64,000 nucleotides of DNA, taken from Harmothoe impar. Lineage: Eukaryota; Annelida; Polychaeta; Phyllodocida; Polynoidae. The position numbers were made by a program, and so were the translations under genes. The notes under the pieces are model-generated. The model had not been told where the DNA came from, ran no database searches, and saw only the letters and a program-made list of their open reading frames with translations. The stretch's first letter is position 1. Each line of letters starts with the position of its first letter. The stretch spans positions 38,992,904-39,056,903 of the forward strand of contig OX381709.1 in NCBI GenBank assembly GCA_947462335.1, given 5' to 3'. Below, piece by piece: positions 35,291 through 47,525 of this stretch.

Positions 35291-38178
35291 TATTTTCTGT
35301 GTATTTGTGAGCAGTGGCTGAGTGGTGGGTATCGCAGGCAAAATGTCTATTTAATCATTTCTACCTACCTTGGATCATTTGGCCTCAAAATAAGCCTAGC
35401 ATCCGTATCTGGAGGGTAGCATAGTGCTGTAGATATATTACAGTCAATAGGTAGGAGATGTGCCCTTGGGGGTGGGTGGGTAGACATCGATTCATATCTG
35501 CCTCTTCTTCTTGGATGCCCCACACCATTAAGCTCATTAAGGCACCCATCCATCTGGGCACCGGTGTAATTGTTGTGGTGCCTATCAGTCCAAGCTTCCC
35601 GGCTCAAACAGAGAGAATCAGAGGCTGTTTGATCTTTTTTTATCATTGCATTCTTGAGAAGGTCTGTGAGTTTGTAGGGATGGGGCAGGATTCTGAAGTG
35701 ACTGATAAAACTGAGATGTTCCCCTTTGAAAGATTCCTGCAGAAGTAATATGTTAAAGCGCACAAACCCGGAAGTTATCATCCTGACAAAATCCAGTTAT
35801 TCAAGTCTTTAATTCTAAGAGATGTCATCAGCCCTTTTCAATCATAGCAGTCTTTTCTATTTTTGAACTGCATAGAGCAATTCTCTCAGGAAAGAGTAGA
35901 AACTTAAGGAACCAAGGCCTTAATTTCAGAAGGAAGCACAGGTGTTCCTGCCCATAGGTCTCATAGCTGGTACTGATATCTATTTGACCTTCACAGTAAT
36001 CACCACCAGAGACTCCAACACAGCAATGGTATTCACCAATGCTTTTTCTGCTGTGAATGATGACGGTGGGCTGTTTGTCAAAGCCACTAGTGTCTGTGGT
36101 GGCCCCTACCCCCCACCCCGCCTCTACACTCACAGACCGATGCCCACTGGTGGCACTATGCCAAAACTGATTTAGCAATTGGGGCGCAGCCAGAGGGGTG
36201 CTAGTTACTCACCACACCCCATCCATCCTTCAGCAACATATTTGGGTAAGAAATAAGTTTATGCCTGACCCCCTAGAAGCCACATATCAGAGTTACTTAG
36301 TCACAAAAGTCATTCTTGGTACCTGTAGCCAACATGATATTACTCAACAGGGAACTATTTCTATTTCTTTCTGTAATAAATTCACAACTACATTGTAATG
36401 CAAGGCTGTTATCATTGCCCATACTAGATACTTGAAATAGTAGCCCTACATTGCAGTAGTGTGGTGCATATATGAATCGGAATAGCAGATTTTCATAAAA
36501 CAAAAATTATACCTTGACAAGGACAGTATCTGTGTTATAATACAATGATCCTATATTGAAATGACCAATATCTGTAAGGATATAGTTCCAGGAAAAAGGC
36601 TGTCTGTCAATCACAGATGGTTTCAAATTCACGTTATGTCTATACCTACTTCAATCACCTAGCTATCTGTAGCCAAACAGACAGATCGCTGGTTTTATCG
36701 GTCCAATTACCGCTGATTCACTGACGCTTTTACAAAGCCTCATTAGAGGCTTAGTATTTCAGTGTATTGGCCTCACTAGGTATTTACTGCTTCATTAGAC
36801 TTTTTATTTACTACAGAGACCTACCCACTGCTATTGGGTTTTACTACAGAGGAGATTCATTAGGAGGGAGAATAGTGCGTGTACTAGTTTAATCAACCCA
36901 CTGCATACATTTCATTAGAAGCAGGTAATGTAGTTGTTCATCCTCTGCAAAGAGGACATTCCCCTTATTATATTTGTCCTTCCAGCCCACCTTGGACGGT
37001 TTCCAACTGCGTAGCTCTGAAATTCCTGGCGGGAGTAACTACATCATAGGACATAGTAAATTGGAAAGGCACGGTGAGAGCCATGTCACAATCTCACAGA
37101 AGCCCATAGGTAATGAATGATAATCGTGTAGATCATAGGAAATGCGGTGTCTGTATCACAGCAAAGGGAGTTAGAGAGGGTTGTTAGCATGGAGAGCGTA
37201 GCCTATATTTCAGTCATTGACTTGGTGGTGTAGACTCGGGCGTGTGTTAGAGCCCATGAATCAATCCTTAATGCAATGAGTCTGGGAGATGAGCCATGTT
37301 TAGGAACAGGGCCTGGGATCTGGCACGGCAATACTGTAGTGTCGAGCTAATCACAGAAGAGACCGATTAAAGATAAATCAAAAAGGCCTACAGTGGGCTG
37401 CTGGACCCCCTGGGTATAGGGATAATTGCCTTGGATCAGGTGAGGATCTCTAGGCTATAGACTATATAGACCTGGTGGGTCAGATTCCACCTGTGTACAC
37501 ATACCTGGCACACCTGTAATGCTATCTACCTATCTGACCATACCATTCATGCTGGCCACTAATATTGACAGGCAGCTGTATATGGTATAGATATAGCCAC
37601 TACAGACCATTGTGCGTCAGTCAGTGCTGTTTGCCATGATCTGCCTCTGGCTATGGGAAAAAGGCATTTCTGCGTACTACCCTTTGCTGAGAGTGATGAA
37701 GCCACCGCTACAAGTCACCGGTCCTCACTATTCACTACTGCATTTACTGACCAGCCCTGGTGAATATTTACAACTGCTGGACAGTGAGGCCACGCAGTCC
37801 AGTCTCTACAGCGCCAATTTACCAGTTCCACCTCGCCCATATTTGATTGTCAGTTCTGACCCTGGACTAGCCACCTCGGGAGAATAATGGGCATTGTTGA
37901 CCACTATGCTCATCAGTGCTCAGCCCTGCTACTACTCATGTGCATGGGCGTGGTCATTACAAAGGCAACCCTTCTGACCACTGACAGGAGCATAGGGTCA
38001 ACACTGACCTAATGGTCCTCTCAATGGCCAGCAACATGAAAATAATATTGAAGATTGATTGACTTTGAAAGTTGAGTCAACTTGACAACTGCCGATTTCA
38101 AAGTGGTTTCAATGAAACAATGAACATCAGGTATATCGGTGATATATTCATGGCGAATCAATATCTAGGATAGGTTGA

Positions 38179-38781
38179 TCAACATTGACAGCATTGATCA
38201 CCAAATTCCCAACATTGATTCACAGAGTGTGTGTCTACCTTGCCTACCACACTATGGTGACCTGGAGTAAGGCATGTTGATGGCTCATTGTGAGCAGTAT
38301 AGGGAGAAGGCCGGGTGAGCTGCTCCTCCTCCAGTGGGTGGGGAAGGCAGCAGGTGTGCGGCAGGATCCTGTTTACAGGTACCCTCACCCACCACTGCCT
38401 CCAGGAGCGACTCCCGAGCAGCTCCCCACCCACCATGCCAAACCCGGCACGCACGGCAGGCGGGCCTGCTGATACCGTAAACGCCACCATAGAGGCAATG
38501 TGATGGACTAGGCACTCGACACAAAACAAGGCTGTGGGCTGTAGATGCCATAAATTATAGAGCTTATTCAAATAGTATGACAGCAATGGTATAAAGAAGA
38601 CATTACCACCAACCTCCATGACTGGTATCCATATGTAGAGGTTATTTATACATGCAAAGGACACCTTTTTATACAACCCGCTGGCTGCTGTGGTTATACA
38701 GCATAATAAGATAAGGATAAAAATAGTCCCCTTCCCTACTCTTTTTCTATGACACACGTATAGGGGCGTCCGTTGAGGCAT
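38179..38781 (-). CDS. Candidate 200-codon minus-strand ORF
   Basis: ATG-initiated. Residues about 17-35 form a hydrophobic segment after a basic start (HRKRVGKG), resembling a signal anchor. The second half is Pro/His/Cys-rich and lies in a GC-richer stretch where another minus frame (38285-38551) is also open, so absence of stops there is partly compositional. I expect roughly 0.3 such frames by chance in a window this size. Confidence 0.2.
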   Translation of the reverse strand: MPQRTPLYVCHRKRVGKGTIFILILLCCITTAASGLYKKVSFACINNLYIWIPVMEVGGNVFFIPLLSYYLNKLYNLWHLQPTALFCVECLVHHIASMVAFTVSAGPPAVRAGFGMVGGELLGSRSWRQWWVRVPVNRILPHTCCLPHPLEEEQLTRPSPYTAHNEPSTCLTPGHHSVVGKVDTHSVNQCWEFGDQCCQC

Positions 38782-39616
38782 ACAGGAAGGCGGTCAGCCG
38801 TTCACTACAGTAGTATACAGGACTGAGGGAGATAGCAGGCTTCTATTATTCATAGCACACCCACTCACCGTCATAGCAATTGGCTTATCTCTGTTAGAAG
38901 GCAATTGAGGTATTTTTTACCCCTCCTGGTCAGGCTATGGAGCTGGTGCCATGCGAACCCGCGGGGTACATAGAGCCCCTCCCCCGGCACAGCACGGCAG
39001 ACGTCCGTTAGGAACCCTGTTCTGCCGCCAACAGACAGGGGTGGGCATAAATACTGCTATTGTACTACTGCACAGGACCAGAGTTCAGCCATCTCTGCAG
39101 TGCAATGCCCTGATAGTGCAATGGTTGAACCAACACACTCCTTCTCTTCATTAGCTATTAATGTAGTGGGTGTATCATGTAAAGGTACAGCATGGTGATG
39201 TCTAGACTGGGTAGTGATTGCTCAGGTGAAGTGGAGAAATCATAACAGATGTCAATGCTCGGAAAACAAAAGTTATGATTATTGATCGCTATGCATTTGG
39301 AATTGGGAAAGTGTCACAATGACATCTACCATTTAGATGTAAATAAAGGAATTCTTAACTCAAACTCAAGTCAACTCATATCACGAACGGGTTATCACTT
39401 AAGGACACAAAGCTAGAAAATAACGCCCCATTCATACACATTTATAGGCCCTCACAAACCCAGACCAGTAGGTATTAGTCTAATTTCCTTTAGCTTAGCC
39501 CTCTCCTTTCAGACCACTCGCTCGGCATGCTGACCACCATAACTTACAGGTACAAGAGGACCAAGGTTCCAGCAATAGGGATAAATGACATGGCTCCTCT
39601 GCCCAGGAGTAACCGG

Positions 39617-39890
39617 CTAACGACCTTGTTTGTCCCTCCGCTGGGATTCTATTTTGTCCTGGCGACATGAGACGCTGGAAATGCCAGTTCGTCGTGTGGG
39701 GTGGGGGAGGGGTGGGGTGGCCAAGAGTGGGGTGACCTTGGTGGGAGGCTGTGGGGTCCTCCAGGGTGGCAGGGGTAGGCTGAAGGGTGAGTGCTGATTC
39801 AGAAGGGGTACATAGAGAGAAGTGGGGGTAAGTAGGGGTGGAGGAATAGGAGTCTTGAGTGAGTCACCAGCCGGTGGGGGTTGCTTGGAT
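39617..39890 (-). CDS. Candidate proline-rich exon, minus strand
   Basis: On the minus strand, CTCCACTGTAG| precedes 90 open codons ending at TAG (39617-39619). The peptide is Pro/Leu/Thr-rich (PPPAGDSLKTPIPPPLLTPT) and ends in a charged tail (CRQDKIESQRRDKQGR). Such tails occur in many signalling proteins, so function cannot be inferred. There is no ATG, so upstream exons would be needed. Confidence 0.25.
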
Positions 39891-41201
39891 CTACAGTGGA
39901 GGTACCGGTATTAAAGATGCTGCTGGGAGAATTGGTACGGTGTTGCCTGGCCGGGTTCTCCGATATTAAGGAAAAGATGCAAAGAGGGAAATAAACAAGA
40001 TATAGCACACGCAATTTCCCTCTTCTTGGCTGACTGGTGCCCTGATGCCCTATGCACTTGGTGTGCACTATAAGAAATTATATGATATTACTTTAATACT
40101 ATGTACCGTGGCGTAGCACAAAGATGGATGGTTTGCGTTCTAGGTGTTCGGTTCCTACATCATCTTACTACTGCGAGCATTGCAGGTCTAACGAACAACA
40201 TAACATGCTATTGGGCACAAAATTCAGTTCAAAGTCGAATTAACTTTGAATCCTCATTGAATCAACATTTACAACTATTTGTCAATGCTGATCCAATGTC
40301 CACCGGGATAGGCTTGATAGCTACCGTAGTTGATTGCTTTCTTTGTGGGTATACAGCATAGAATCAACTGTAGGTGTACAGTTTAGTGCAAGTGAACGGT
40401 CAAAACTATTTACAGTGCAGATCTATCCTACCGTAATATTTACCCTAATGCCATATAAGCCACTGTATACATCGTCCAGTGATTTAATATAGATCGCATA
40501 GACACCTTCCAGGCTGTGCTCAATGAGGCCTACCCTCTCCAGCTGTCCGTGCGGAGAACGCAGCCCCAATACTCCCACACCCTACTGTAACTCGCGGCCG
40601 CACTAGGATCCAATATTCCCTTTGCTGCTTTGGTGCAGGATCCGCTTACCTGGAAGACGCTGAGGGGTCTGTAGGAGGGGGGGGTCAGCCAGGGGGCGTA
40701 TGGTTGCACTCATTACTCCTCTTGCCGGGTATCTCAACACTTCAGTAGGCCAGAAAGCTTATGCAGTCTAGCGGCCTTGGTATCTGGGATTACTTAATAA
40801 GGCAATATCGCAGGACTTACCTTGCGGCGTCTAGAAGATCCAGATAAATGTACGGGAAACCGTAAGGCCTAGTACCTCGAGCAGGTAGGGATATCCTCCT
40901 CCAGGGCAAATAGTCACGGTTATGGGTATATATTAAATTCCTCCTGTGTGAGTTTAAAACTCCCACGGTGTAGGTGGTGTGGTGGTTGTGGTGGTGGAGG
41001 TGGTGATGGCTAGACCTCCTCCTCTCACAGGGCGCCGTTAGCGCCTAGACTGACTGCTCGAGCTACTCTCCCTGCATGCCGAGCTGCTCAGCAAGCTCTG
41101 ACTGCTTGTACTCGTGCCACGGAGACGGACCAGCTGGAGGGACACCCACAACAGGCAGCAGCAGGAGCAGTAGCAGCAGGAGGAGCGGCTGGAGTTAGGG
41201 G

Positions 41202-41426
41202 GTGGGGGCGCCAGCAGCTACGGCCTTAACACAGCATGGGCATACAGCAACTCAGCAACAGAAGCAGCAGCAGCAGCAATATGCAGTGGTTCCAGCTGGG
41301 TGTCAGGCGTACCCCGCCTGGAGATTTACCTCTCTGATGATGGTCACACAGCACCACCCACCCAGCACCCCTTACACCCACTCACCAATGCCACAAGTAC
41401 CATCGCTACGTTGCCAGTGTTCCTGA
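41202..41426 (+). CDS. Candidate glutamine-rich C-terminal exon
   Basis: The plus frame encodes TATQQQKQQQQQYAVVPAGC and ends RCQCS-stop at 41426. An in-frame TAG at 41196 means it must begin as an exon. The CAG/GCA-rich DNA also runs through 41150-41195. A competing minus-strand reading over 41386-41452 (an ATG first exon with GTGAGT donor) cannot be true at the same time, so strand is unresolved. Confidence 0.22.
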   Translation: MGAPAATALTQHGHTATQQQKQQQQQYAVVPAGCQAYPAWRFTSLMMVTQHHPPSTPYTHSPMPQVPSLRCQCS

Positions 41427-42182
41427 TCATCTCTCCCGATAAATCGCCTCATCTGTTTTATAACTAAAGGTGCTGTTTATGGATTCTGGATACAGAACAT
41501 TTCAAAGGAAGTAGTTTCGATGGTTTACTTTTCTCATTCTTCTATTGACATTTTGCCCCTTCAACTGCACACCCTAATATTGATACGTGAAATAATGGAT
41601 GTACATCTTAATTCTACATCTTCATAAAAACACTCTTTTCTTATTAATATTTTTACCAGTATGATATCTGGTTAGAATATGAATTCAGTGATAAAATAGA
41701 AATCGTCCGCGTCTTTTTTTAATTTCAGTATTATATACTATTTCCCAGGTTCAAACCACCTATGCATATTTAAGAAGGAACGTTGAAATATGACATCTCC
41801 GGCTGGAGGGTCTTTGGGTTCAGTGACAGGGCGTGACCCCGGCCAACCATGTGGACAGGCAAATTCAACTGGTCACAATAGTTATAGGAGGTGAGGGTCT
41901 TTAAAAAGGTCCCAAAATAGGTGACGTCATTTGAGAACGTTTCCTTGTTCACAACCTTATTCCTTATCACATGGTGTCCAGACACCCCCCACCGTTTCCC
42001 AACAACATTCAGACCCCCGTGTGCTCATCAGCATAGGTAAAATCCAACCGAGCTGCCAAGCATCCCTCATCAGATGCTTGGTCGGTTGTCCGTATAACAT
42101 ATATGTATCGGACCGCCTCCCCTCTGTAGCCCAGCTGATGGCTTGTCCTTTACAAGTAGACATAAAGCTCGATGTATGACAC

Positions 42183-43373
42183 ATCCCTAGTAGCAAGCCC
42201 GCACGGGGCCAATTTGGTTTTAGCTCGGATTGGCTGTTTGAAGTCGGGCAAAACTGAGCTGGGTTTCATGTTGGGCAGATGGCTGGGCTGAAGTGTGGCC
42301 CCGATCGGGCTGCCCATTTTGGGCTCAGATCAGCTTCAAAGCGGGCTGCCCGATTTGGGCTCAGATCAGTTTCAAAGTGGGCTGCCCGCTTCGGGTTCAT
42401 ATGGGGCAGATGACAGGAAGCCCGTCCAAAACCCGCTCTGAGCCCAATTTGGGCAGCCCACTTGGGGCCAAACCAAAGCCCAGTGCCCTAAACCAACGGG
42501 CGCCCATCGGTCAGCCCACTCCGGGCCGATGAGGGCTGAGGTGGGGTTTGGACAGGGCAACTGGTCTAGTAGTTCTGATGATTGAAACCAGATGTCACTA
42601 CTATACAAGATATAGAGTTTTCCAACAAAGCCAGATGAAATTGACATTATACAATAATACAATAAAATGTTAAAGTGATGTAGAAAAGGAAACAATAAAC
42701 AGATGCTCTCACAGTTTGGAAATAAGGTAGACTATATATTATTTGAATGAAGAAAAGAAGGTTCTCCAAGCAGCTATCCAGTGTAGACACCATTTATGTG
42801 GTATTACAATTTGCTTAACACAGTCTCATATGCTCCATGTGGGTATGAACTATGGATTTGACGGCTAATGTACACCCTAGACACTTGTTTATGCTGCATG
42901 TGGCTCAAACTTGATGATAATAGGCCTGCTTGATACTTCCATTATTGGGTAGGAAGAGTATGATTATGCCTTGGGTTGATTAGCAGGACCTAGGATATCT
43001 GGTTCAACAAATACGAGAAATCATTGTGGAATGATTGAATAGATTCTGAAAACCCATAATTATCAAATTAGCTGTCCAAAAACCGATCTGAGCCCGCTTT
43101 CAACCCATGCAAAAACCGATCTGAACCCGCTTTCAGCCCATCCAAAAACTGACCTGAGCCCAAAGTGGGTAGCCCGTCCAAAAACTGATCTGAGCCCAAA
43201 GTTGGCTTCCCGTCCAAAACCCGATCTGCGCCCAACATGGGCAGCCCGCACGGGGCCAGACCAAAGCCCAGTGCCCTAAACCGACGGGAGCCCTTCGGTT
43301 AGCCCACTCCGGGCCAGATTTGCAAACACAGTTTGGCCCCGTCCGGGGCCACAGTGTGTTTGCTACTAGGGAT
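42183..43373. mobile_element. 1.19-kb foldback transposon with inverted subterminal arrays
   Basis: The termini are ATCCCTAGTAGCAA and its perfect inverse TTGCTACTAGGGAT. Inside, 33-36 bp units (GGGCTGCCCGATTTGGGCTC...AGATCAGTTTCAAA) repeat at 42290-42400, and their inverse (AAAACTGATCTGAGCCC) repeats about five times at 43075-43235. A shared block, GACCAAAGCCCAGTGCCCTAAACC-like, occurs in direct orientation at 42472 and 43260. The centre (42560-43060) is AT-rich with no coding capacity. AC flanks both ends, so a short target duplication is possible but not proven. Confidence 0.82.
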
Positions 43374-43802
43374 ACTATTATTGCTGTGTGGAAAGCATAG
43401 TATAGCCCGCAGTACCCACTGACGCGTTGAGGGCCTCAACGCGGCTGGCGAACACTTTGCTTCTAGTTCTCTTGGGTTGGATATACAGTTCACTGGGTTG
43501 GAATTACACAGGAAACACCTTAAAACCACCCCCACCTCTGTACTGCATATGTGTATACATAAACATACACGCATACAAACTATAAAGGGATAGTGAGGTG
43601 ACGCTGATGACAGTCAACGAATCTTTGCGCAGACATCCTGTCATTGGTGGTGACATAGTTAGCTCATCTATAGTGCATACATTTCGGCACCAGTGACAGG
43701 TAAAGAAGTATTCAACTACTACTAAGGAAACAGGCACTTCCGTTTATAACTATCAGACATACTTTACATTCTTATCAGGCAAACCATATCTATGTGTCAT
43801 AG

Positions 43803-44015
43803 ATGGAGAGGAAGCAATTAATACTTAGATTCAACTATCTAATTACGTCTCCTTATGGTAAGAAATATGATGTATATGATTATGCGAGTTATGTATTCAT
43901 GTATAAAATGACAGTGTCATACTCATCTGACTGCTGGCACCTCTCTCGTCCTTCGCATTTGACGGTATGGTGCACTGATAGTTTCAACGGCTTTTATGTT
44001 TTGATATGCTGGTAA
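43803..44015 (+). CDS. Candidate 70-codon ORF, unknown
   Basis: ATG to TAA, Tyr/Ser-rich (MERKQLILRFNYLITSPYGK...). A possible donor TATG|GTAAGAA lies inside (43858). No motif recognised; chance length. Confidence 0.15.
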   Translation: MERKQLILRFNYLITSPYGKKYDVYDYASYVFMYKMTVSYSSDCWHLSRPSHLTVWCTDSFNGFYVLICW

Positions 44016-44433
44016 TCATAGGACTCATAAGACACATACTCCCATAATATTTAATCACTAATTTAATCAGTGGAATAGAGATTTATTGTATAATAGTACA
44101 TTGTAAACACTTCGGAATCGCACACGTCTTTTAATACAGATGTGTTCAAACTTAATATTTTGAGGAATTTTGATTGAGACATTATTCAACATTCTTTTCC
44201 GAAGGCATATCCGTGGAATCTCTTCTACCGTACCGTCGCCTTGAGGCATTTGGCGCACTCATATACTCTCATGTATAACTCCCCGCTGTTAAACGCGACC
44301 ATACGGTATTCTAACTGAGTGTAGTACTTTCATCTAGGTACTGCTCCCAGTACTCTAAGTTCAACGTGTGAAGGATCAGATTGAAGCACGATTTTCTATT
44401 TCTTATCAATCAGAATAACATTTTGATTTCAAA

Positions 44434-44598
44434 ATGGCCGAATTGACTGACGGCCTTTCTTTAGTGGATGCAATGCTTAAAGGAAAAGTGCAACAACTTA
44501 AAAAAACAGCTTTTCCCACTCATAATTATAGAGTCAATTCTGTTAGTACAGACATAGGTCAGCAAATAGTCAGTATATGGGACTATGGAGCGACTTAG
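44434..44598 (+). CDS. Candidate 54-codon ORF with good start context
   Basis: TTCAAAATGGCC gives A at -3 and G at +4, a favourable eukaryotic start context. The frame reads MAELTDGLSLVDAMLKGKVQ... and ends TAG at 44596. The amphipathic N-terminal half is protein-like. A minus-strand ATG frame starts about 170 bp upstream, so the gap could be a divergent promoter. No family recognised. Confidence 0.25.
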   Translation: MAELTDGLSLVDAMLKGKVQQLKKTAFPTHNYRVNSVSTDIGQQIVSIWDYGAT

Positions 44599-46521
44599 TA
44601 AAGGGCACTCTATACCTCTGTGTAGCCCAAGGGATCAAACCATGTAGCCTTATGAAATTAACATCAATAATACAGCATAAACTCTAGTACACACAGTGAC
44701 CATATACCACCCACGCCCCAGCTAGATCTAACAGGACCTCGCTGAGTGTGGACGGTTAATGAGGTAGGGTAGACTGGTCATTCAGGCTATCTGAGGGTGG
44801 ATATACAGAAGCCACCTGGTGGCAGAGATTGGGACCGACCAAAAACTTCTTGGATAGATTATTGGGATATGATTACCTTTGAGACATATTTTGGAACTAT
44901 TCTATGCATCTGTTCATTTTAGTTATATTCTTCTCTTATATTTTCATTTACCTTTTGCGAACAAATTAAACCAACATTATCTATTTTCAAAGAACAATTA
45001 TATTTAAACAACTCAGTCACCGGCATCAATCTTTAGGTGATATCAATGTATTCTAATTTGAAAGTTATCCCATTTCGACAGTACAACATGCGTGTACGTA
45101 TGAATAGTCACAATGTTCAAAATAATGTTTTCTATCTATTCATCTTGGGTTTCTCACCTCTCTTTCACCACTAATTAAATCACAGGGAGATAATTTATCA
45201 CAAATATGGAATCGCTCCGCGAACAACGTTGTACTGGAGAATATATAAATCAACTGCCAGGTACGCTATGTTTGCAGATCTGGATATGTCACTAGATAAG
45301 TAATGCTAACCACTCCCGACAGGGGCGACTGTCTGTTGTCCATGAACAGTGTTTGACCAATATTAGCCCATTAGGGATGTCATCTTAGTTTTCCCACTCA
45401 CTTGCCTGACATTGGCTGTTACTATCTGTGCTCCTATAGGGACAGCAGAATGTCATTTACTATCCCCATATATCTGTCATGGGAAATTGGTGCACTGTCC
45501 GTGGCTAGTTCTGTCCATAATCCTCAACAAAATAATAATGTAAATTATGTAGAGCTGTCTTGGGAATGGGTGTAATATGAGTATTGGTATAGGAGAGCTT
45601 ATCTACTCCAAATCCCATGCTCGCCTATGTACTCATTTATAAGATGTACACATGTCACTTCAAGTCTACCAGTCTGCTGTGCTGTGATGACCCTTTCATT
45701 GTCCTACAGCACAGGCGAAGTCCCCCCAATGCTTTCTCCTGTGCAGCCCTTGAGAATACCTTTAATAGGAGTTACCCACAGGGCTTAACGCAACCTAGGC
45801 AGCCAACTCTCTCTTGTTGCCATTCATGAAAGTAGAGCATACAGGCATGTAGAATATTACTTAGAAAATGGCTATCGCTTCTGCCATATAAAATGGCTGC
45901 CATCTTTATTACTGAACCACATGGTCTGCTCCTGAAGCCTAGACCAGATTATTAGTGTCTGAGCGGAGTGCATAGACTTAGAGTGAGCAACTCGGTGAGT
46001 CCCTCACTGGGCGTCCCCAGTGCTTAATTAATGTAGTCAGACGGCGGACGGCGCCCATGTGACGGGCATACCGAGCAATTTACCAACAGAACGCCGCCCT
46101 ATTAATTCCCTGCTGGTTTGACTGTGAAAAGCAAAACACTCCAGAGAATGATGACAATGGTCCCCTGTATTACAGTATAAGACAGAGTTCACCATGAAGT
46201 GCCGCTAGTGGTCTACATAAATACAAAAAGGCCCAAGTCAGTGTAGTCTGTGTGCATCATTCTTCACGAATTGGACCTGCATGGGTCATATCACACACGC
46301 CCGTAGACAGTATAAAAAGCTCTACCAGGTGAACCTTTCCATATATTTCTTTGAGATACAAAATTTACTATGCTTAGTTACTTGAAGGGGCGTATTCAAT
46401 CCCCCCCCCCCATTGAATACAATGTACCTTATTCAATGGGCTAAAAAAGGATTTTTTTCTTCATTAAATGGCTTCAAACTAAAGATAAACACAAATGCTA
46501 ACTACATTCATACCACTCTGA
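44599..46521. other. No supported gene
   Basis: AT-rich sequence with one 9-mer variant (GAGCAACTC, 45985) next to GTGAGTCC (45994). A short ATG stretch at 45206 running into GTACGC was seen but is too short to support. Nothing else stands out. Confidence 0.4.
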
Positions 46522-46607
46522 TGTATTTCACTCATGGGGGCTGGGGCGCATCCCAATAAGCCTGCGGCTTCGTGGGATACTTCCCCAGCCTCCACTCGTG
46601 AAATACA
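46522..46607. repeat. 86-bp hairpin
   Basis: TGTATTTCACTCATGGGGGC pairs with the inverse ending GTGAAATACA, with inner arms GGCTGGGG/CCCCAGCC and ATCCCA/TGGGAT. The loop shares GGCTTCGTGGGATACT with 12964-12979, so this may be a dispersed short palindromic element. A C11 run lies just upstream (46401). Confidence 0.75.
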
Positions 46608-47035
46608 GCAGAGACCATATCAATGGGCGTTGGCATTTATCTATTTATTTTTTATGTAAAACGGCTGTGTCATTGATTTAACCAAGGAAAGCAGTATTTT
46701 GTAAAGCTCTCATATTCAAAATTTAATTACCTACAGTATCTGGAGTGGTGGTATGTAGGTTCCTCTAGGTCTACTTACGTGGGCGCAATGATGCCTGAGG
46801 GACTTATCATGTTATCATTTGACTTTCCCCTGCGGACCACTAAAGGGAAGGGTAATAGTTTTGAGAGCTAATGCATTAATAATCCATATTTACTTGAGGA
46901 AACACACATGCCATAGCGTGTCTGGTTCTATTTAACTGAATCTTGAGCTCTAATTGTCAGCAAGTCCATGAGGTTAATTAACCATAATAATGATAACAAT
47001 GCCCTCTCCACCTGCCTACCTTCCCTATCTGCTTT

Positions 47036-47150
47036 CCAACTCTCTCCATACATCCCTGCCTTCCTGTCACTCTCCCTCTCTCCCTATCTCCTTCTCTCCC
47101 TCAGACTCTCTCTCTCCCTCACCAATCCCTTCTCTCCCGTCACCCGTCAC
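47036..47150. repeat. CT-rich low-complexity tract
   Basis: Irregular (CTCTCC)n sequence on the plus strand. No gene content. Confidence 0.8.
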
Positions 47151-47332
47151 TAATGCTATATAGTGCTTGTGTGGTTACCGCAACCATCCTCCTCAGAGAC
47201 GGGAGTAGCTCAAACAAGGTTACCATCAGGAGAGACTCAGGTAGGGTTCTCCTTGCCTGACCCTTGGTAGTGTCCAAGGGAGTGGATCAGTCCTCCGGGC
47301 ATATATAACCCTTTTAGGCAGCATTTGGTGTC

Positions 47333-47525
47333 ATGATGCATCAATGTAGCCCCGGCGAGTACCTTGCCGGTCATGTATTGGTGCATCATGCTGACCCTTC
47401 GGGAGTTGTTTCCTAATCCCGTAGGGTCGGCATGATGCTTGACTGCAGCCCTGGCGAGTTACTCACCAGGGCTGCATTCATGCATCATGACGGCCAAAGT
47501 CATGAAACATTAATGCATCATGCCG
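47333..47525. repeat. Palindromic repeat with several GCATCATG/CATGATGC boxes
   Basis: The first hairpin spans about 47333-47392 (CATGATGCATCAAT ... ATTGGTGCATCATG) with an inner GGCGAGTACCTTGCC. The second spans 47429-47492 (GGCATGATGC ... GCAGCCCTGG-loop-CCAGGGCTGC ... GCATCATGAC). A final TGCATCATGCCG is at 47514-47525. Related fragments are at 92-230. Confidence 0.75.

Larger units (their letters stand above)
34801..39600. other. Region with scattered exon-like frames, none secure
   Basis: Items seen: an open stretch at 35060-35290 ending over AATAAA; an ATG-less frame at 35942-36175; a minus-strand 200-codon frame at 38179-38781 with a hydrophobic N-terminal segment (IFILILLCCITTAAS); and 9-mers at 38317 and 38416. 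Overlapping frames on the opposite strand make strand assignment ambiguous. Confidence 0.35.
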
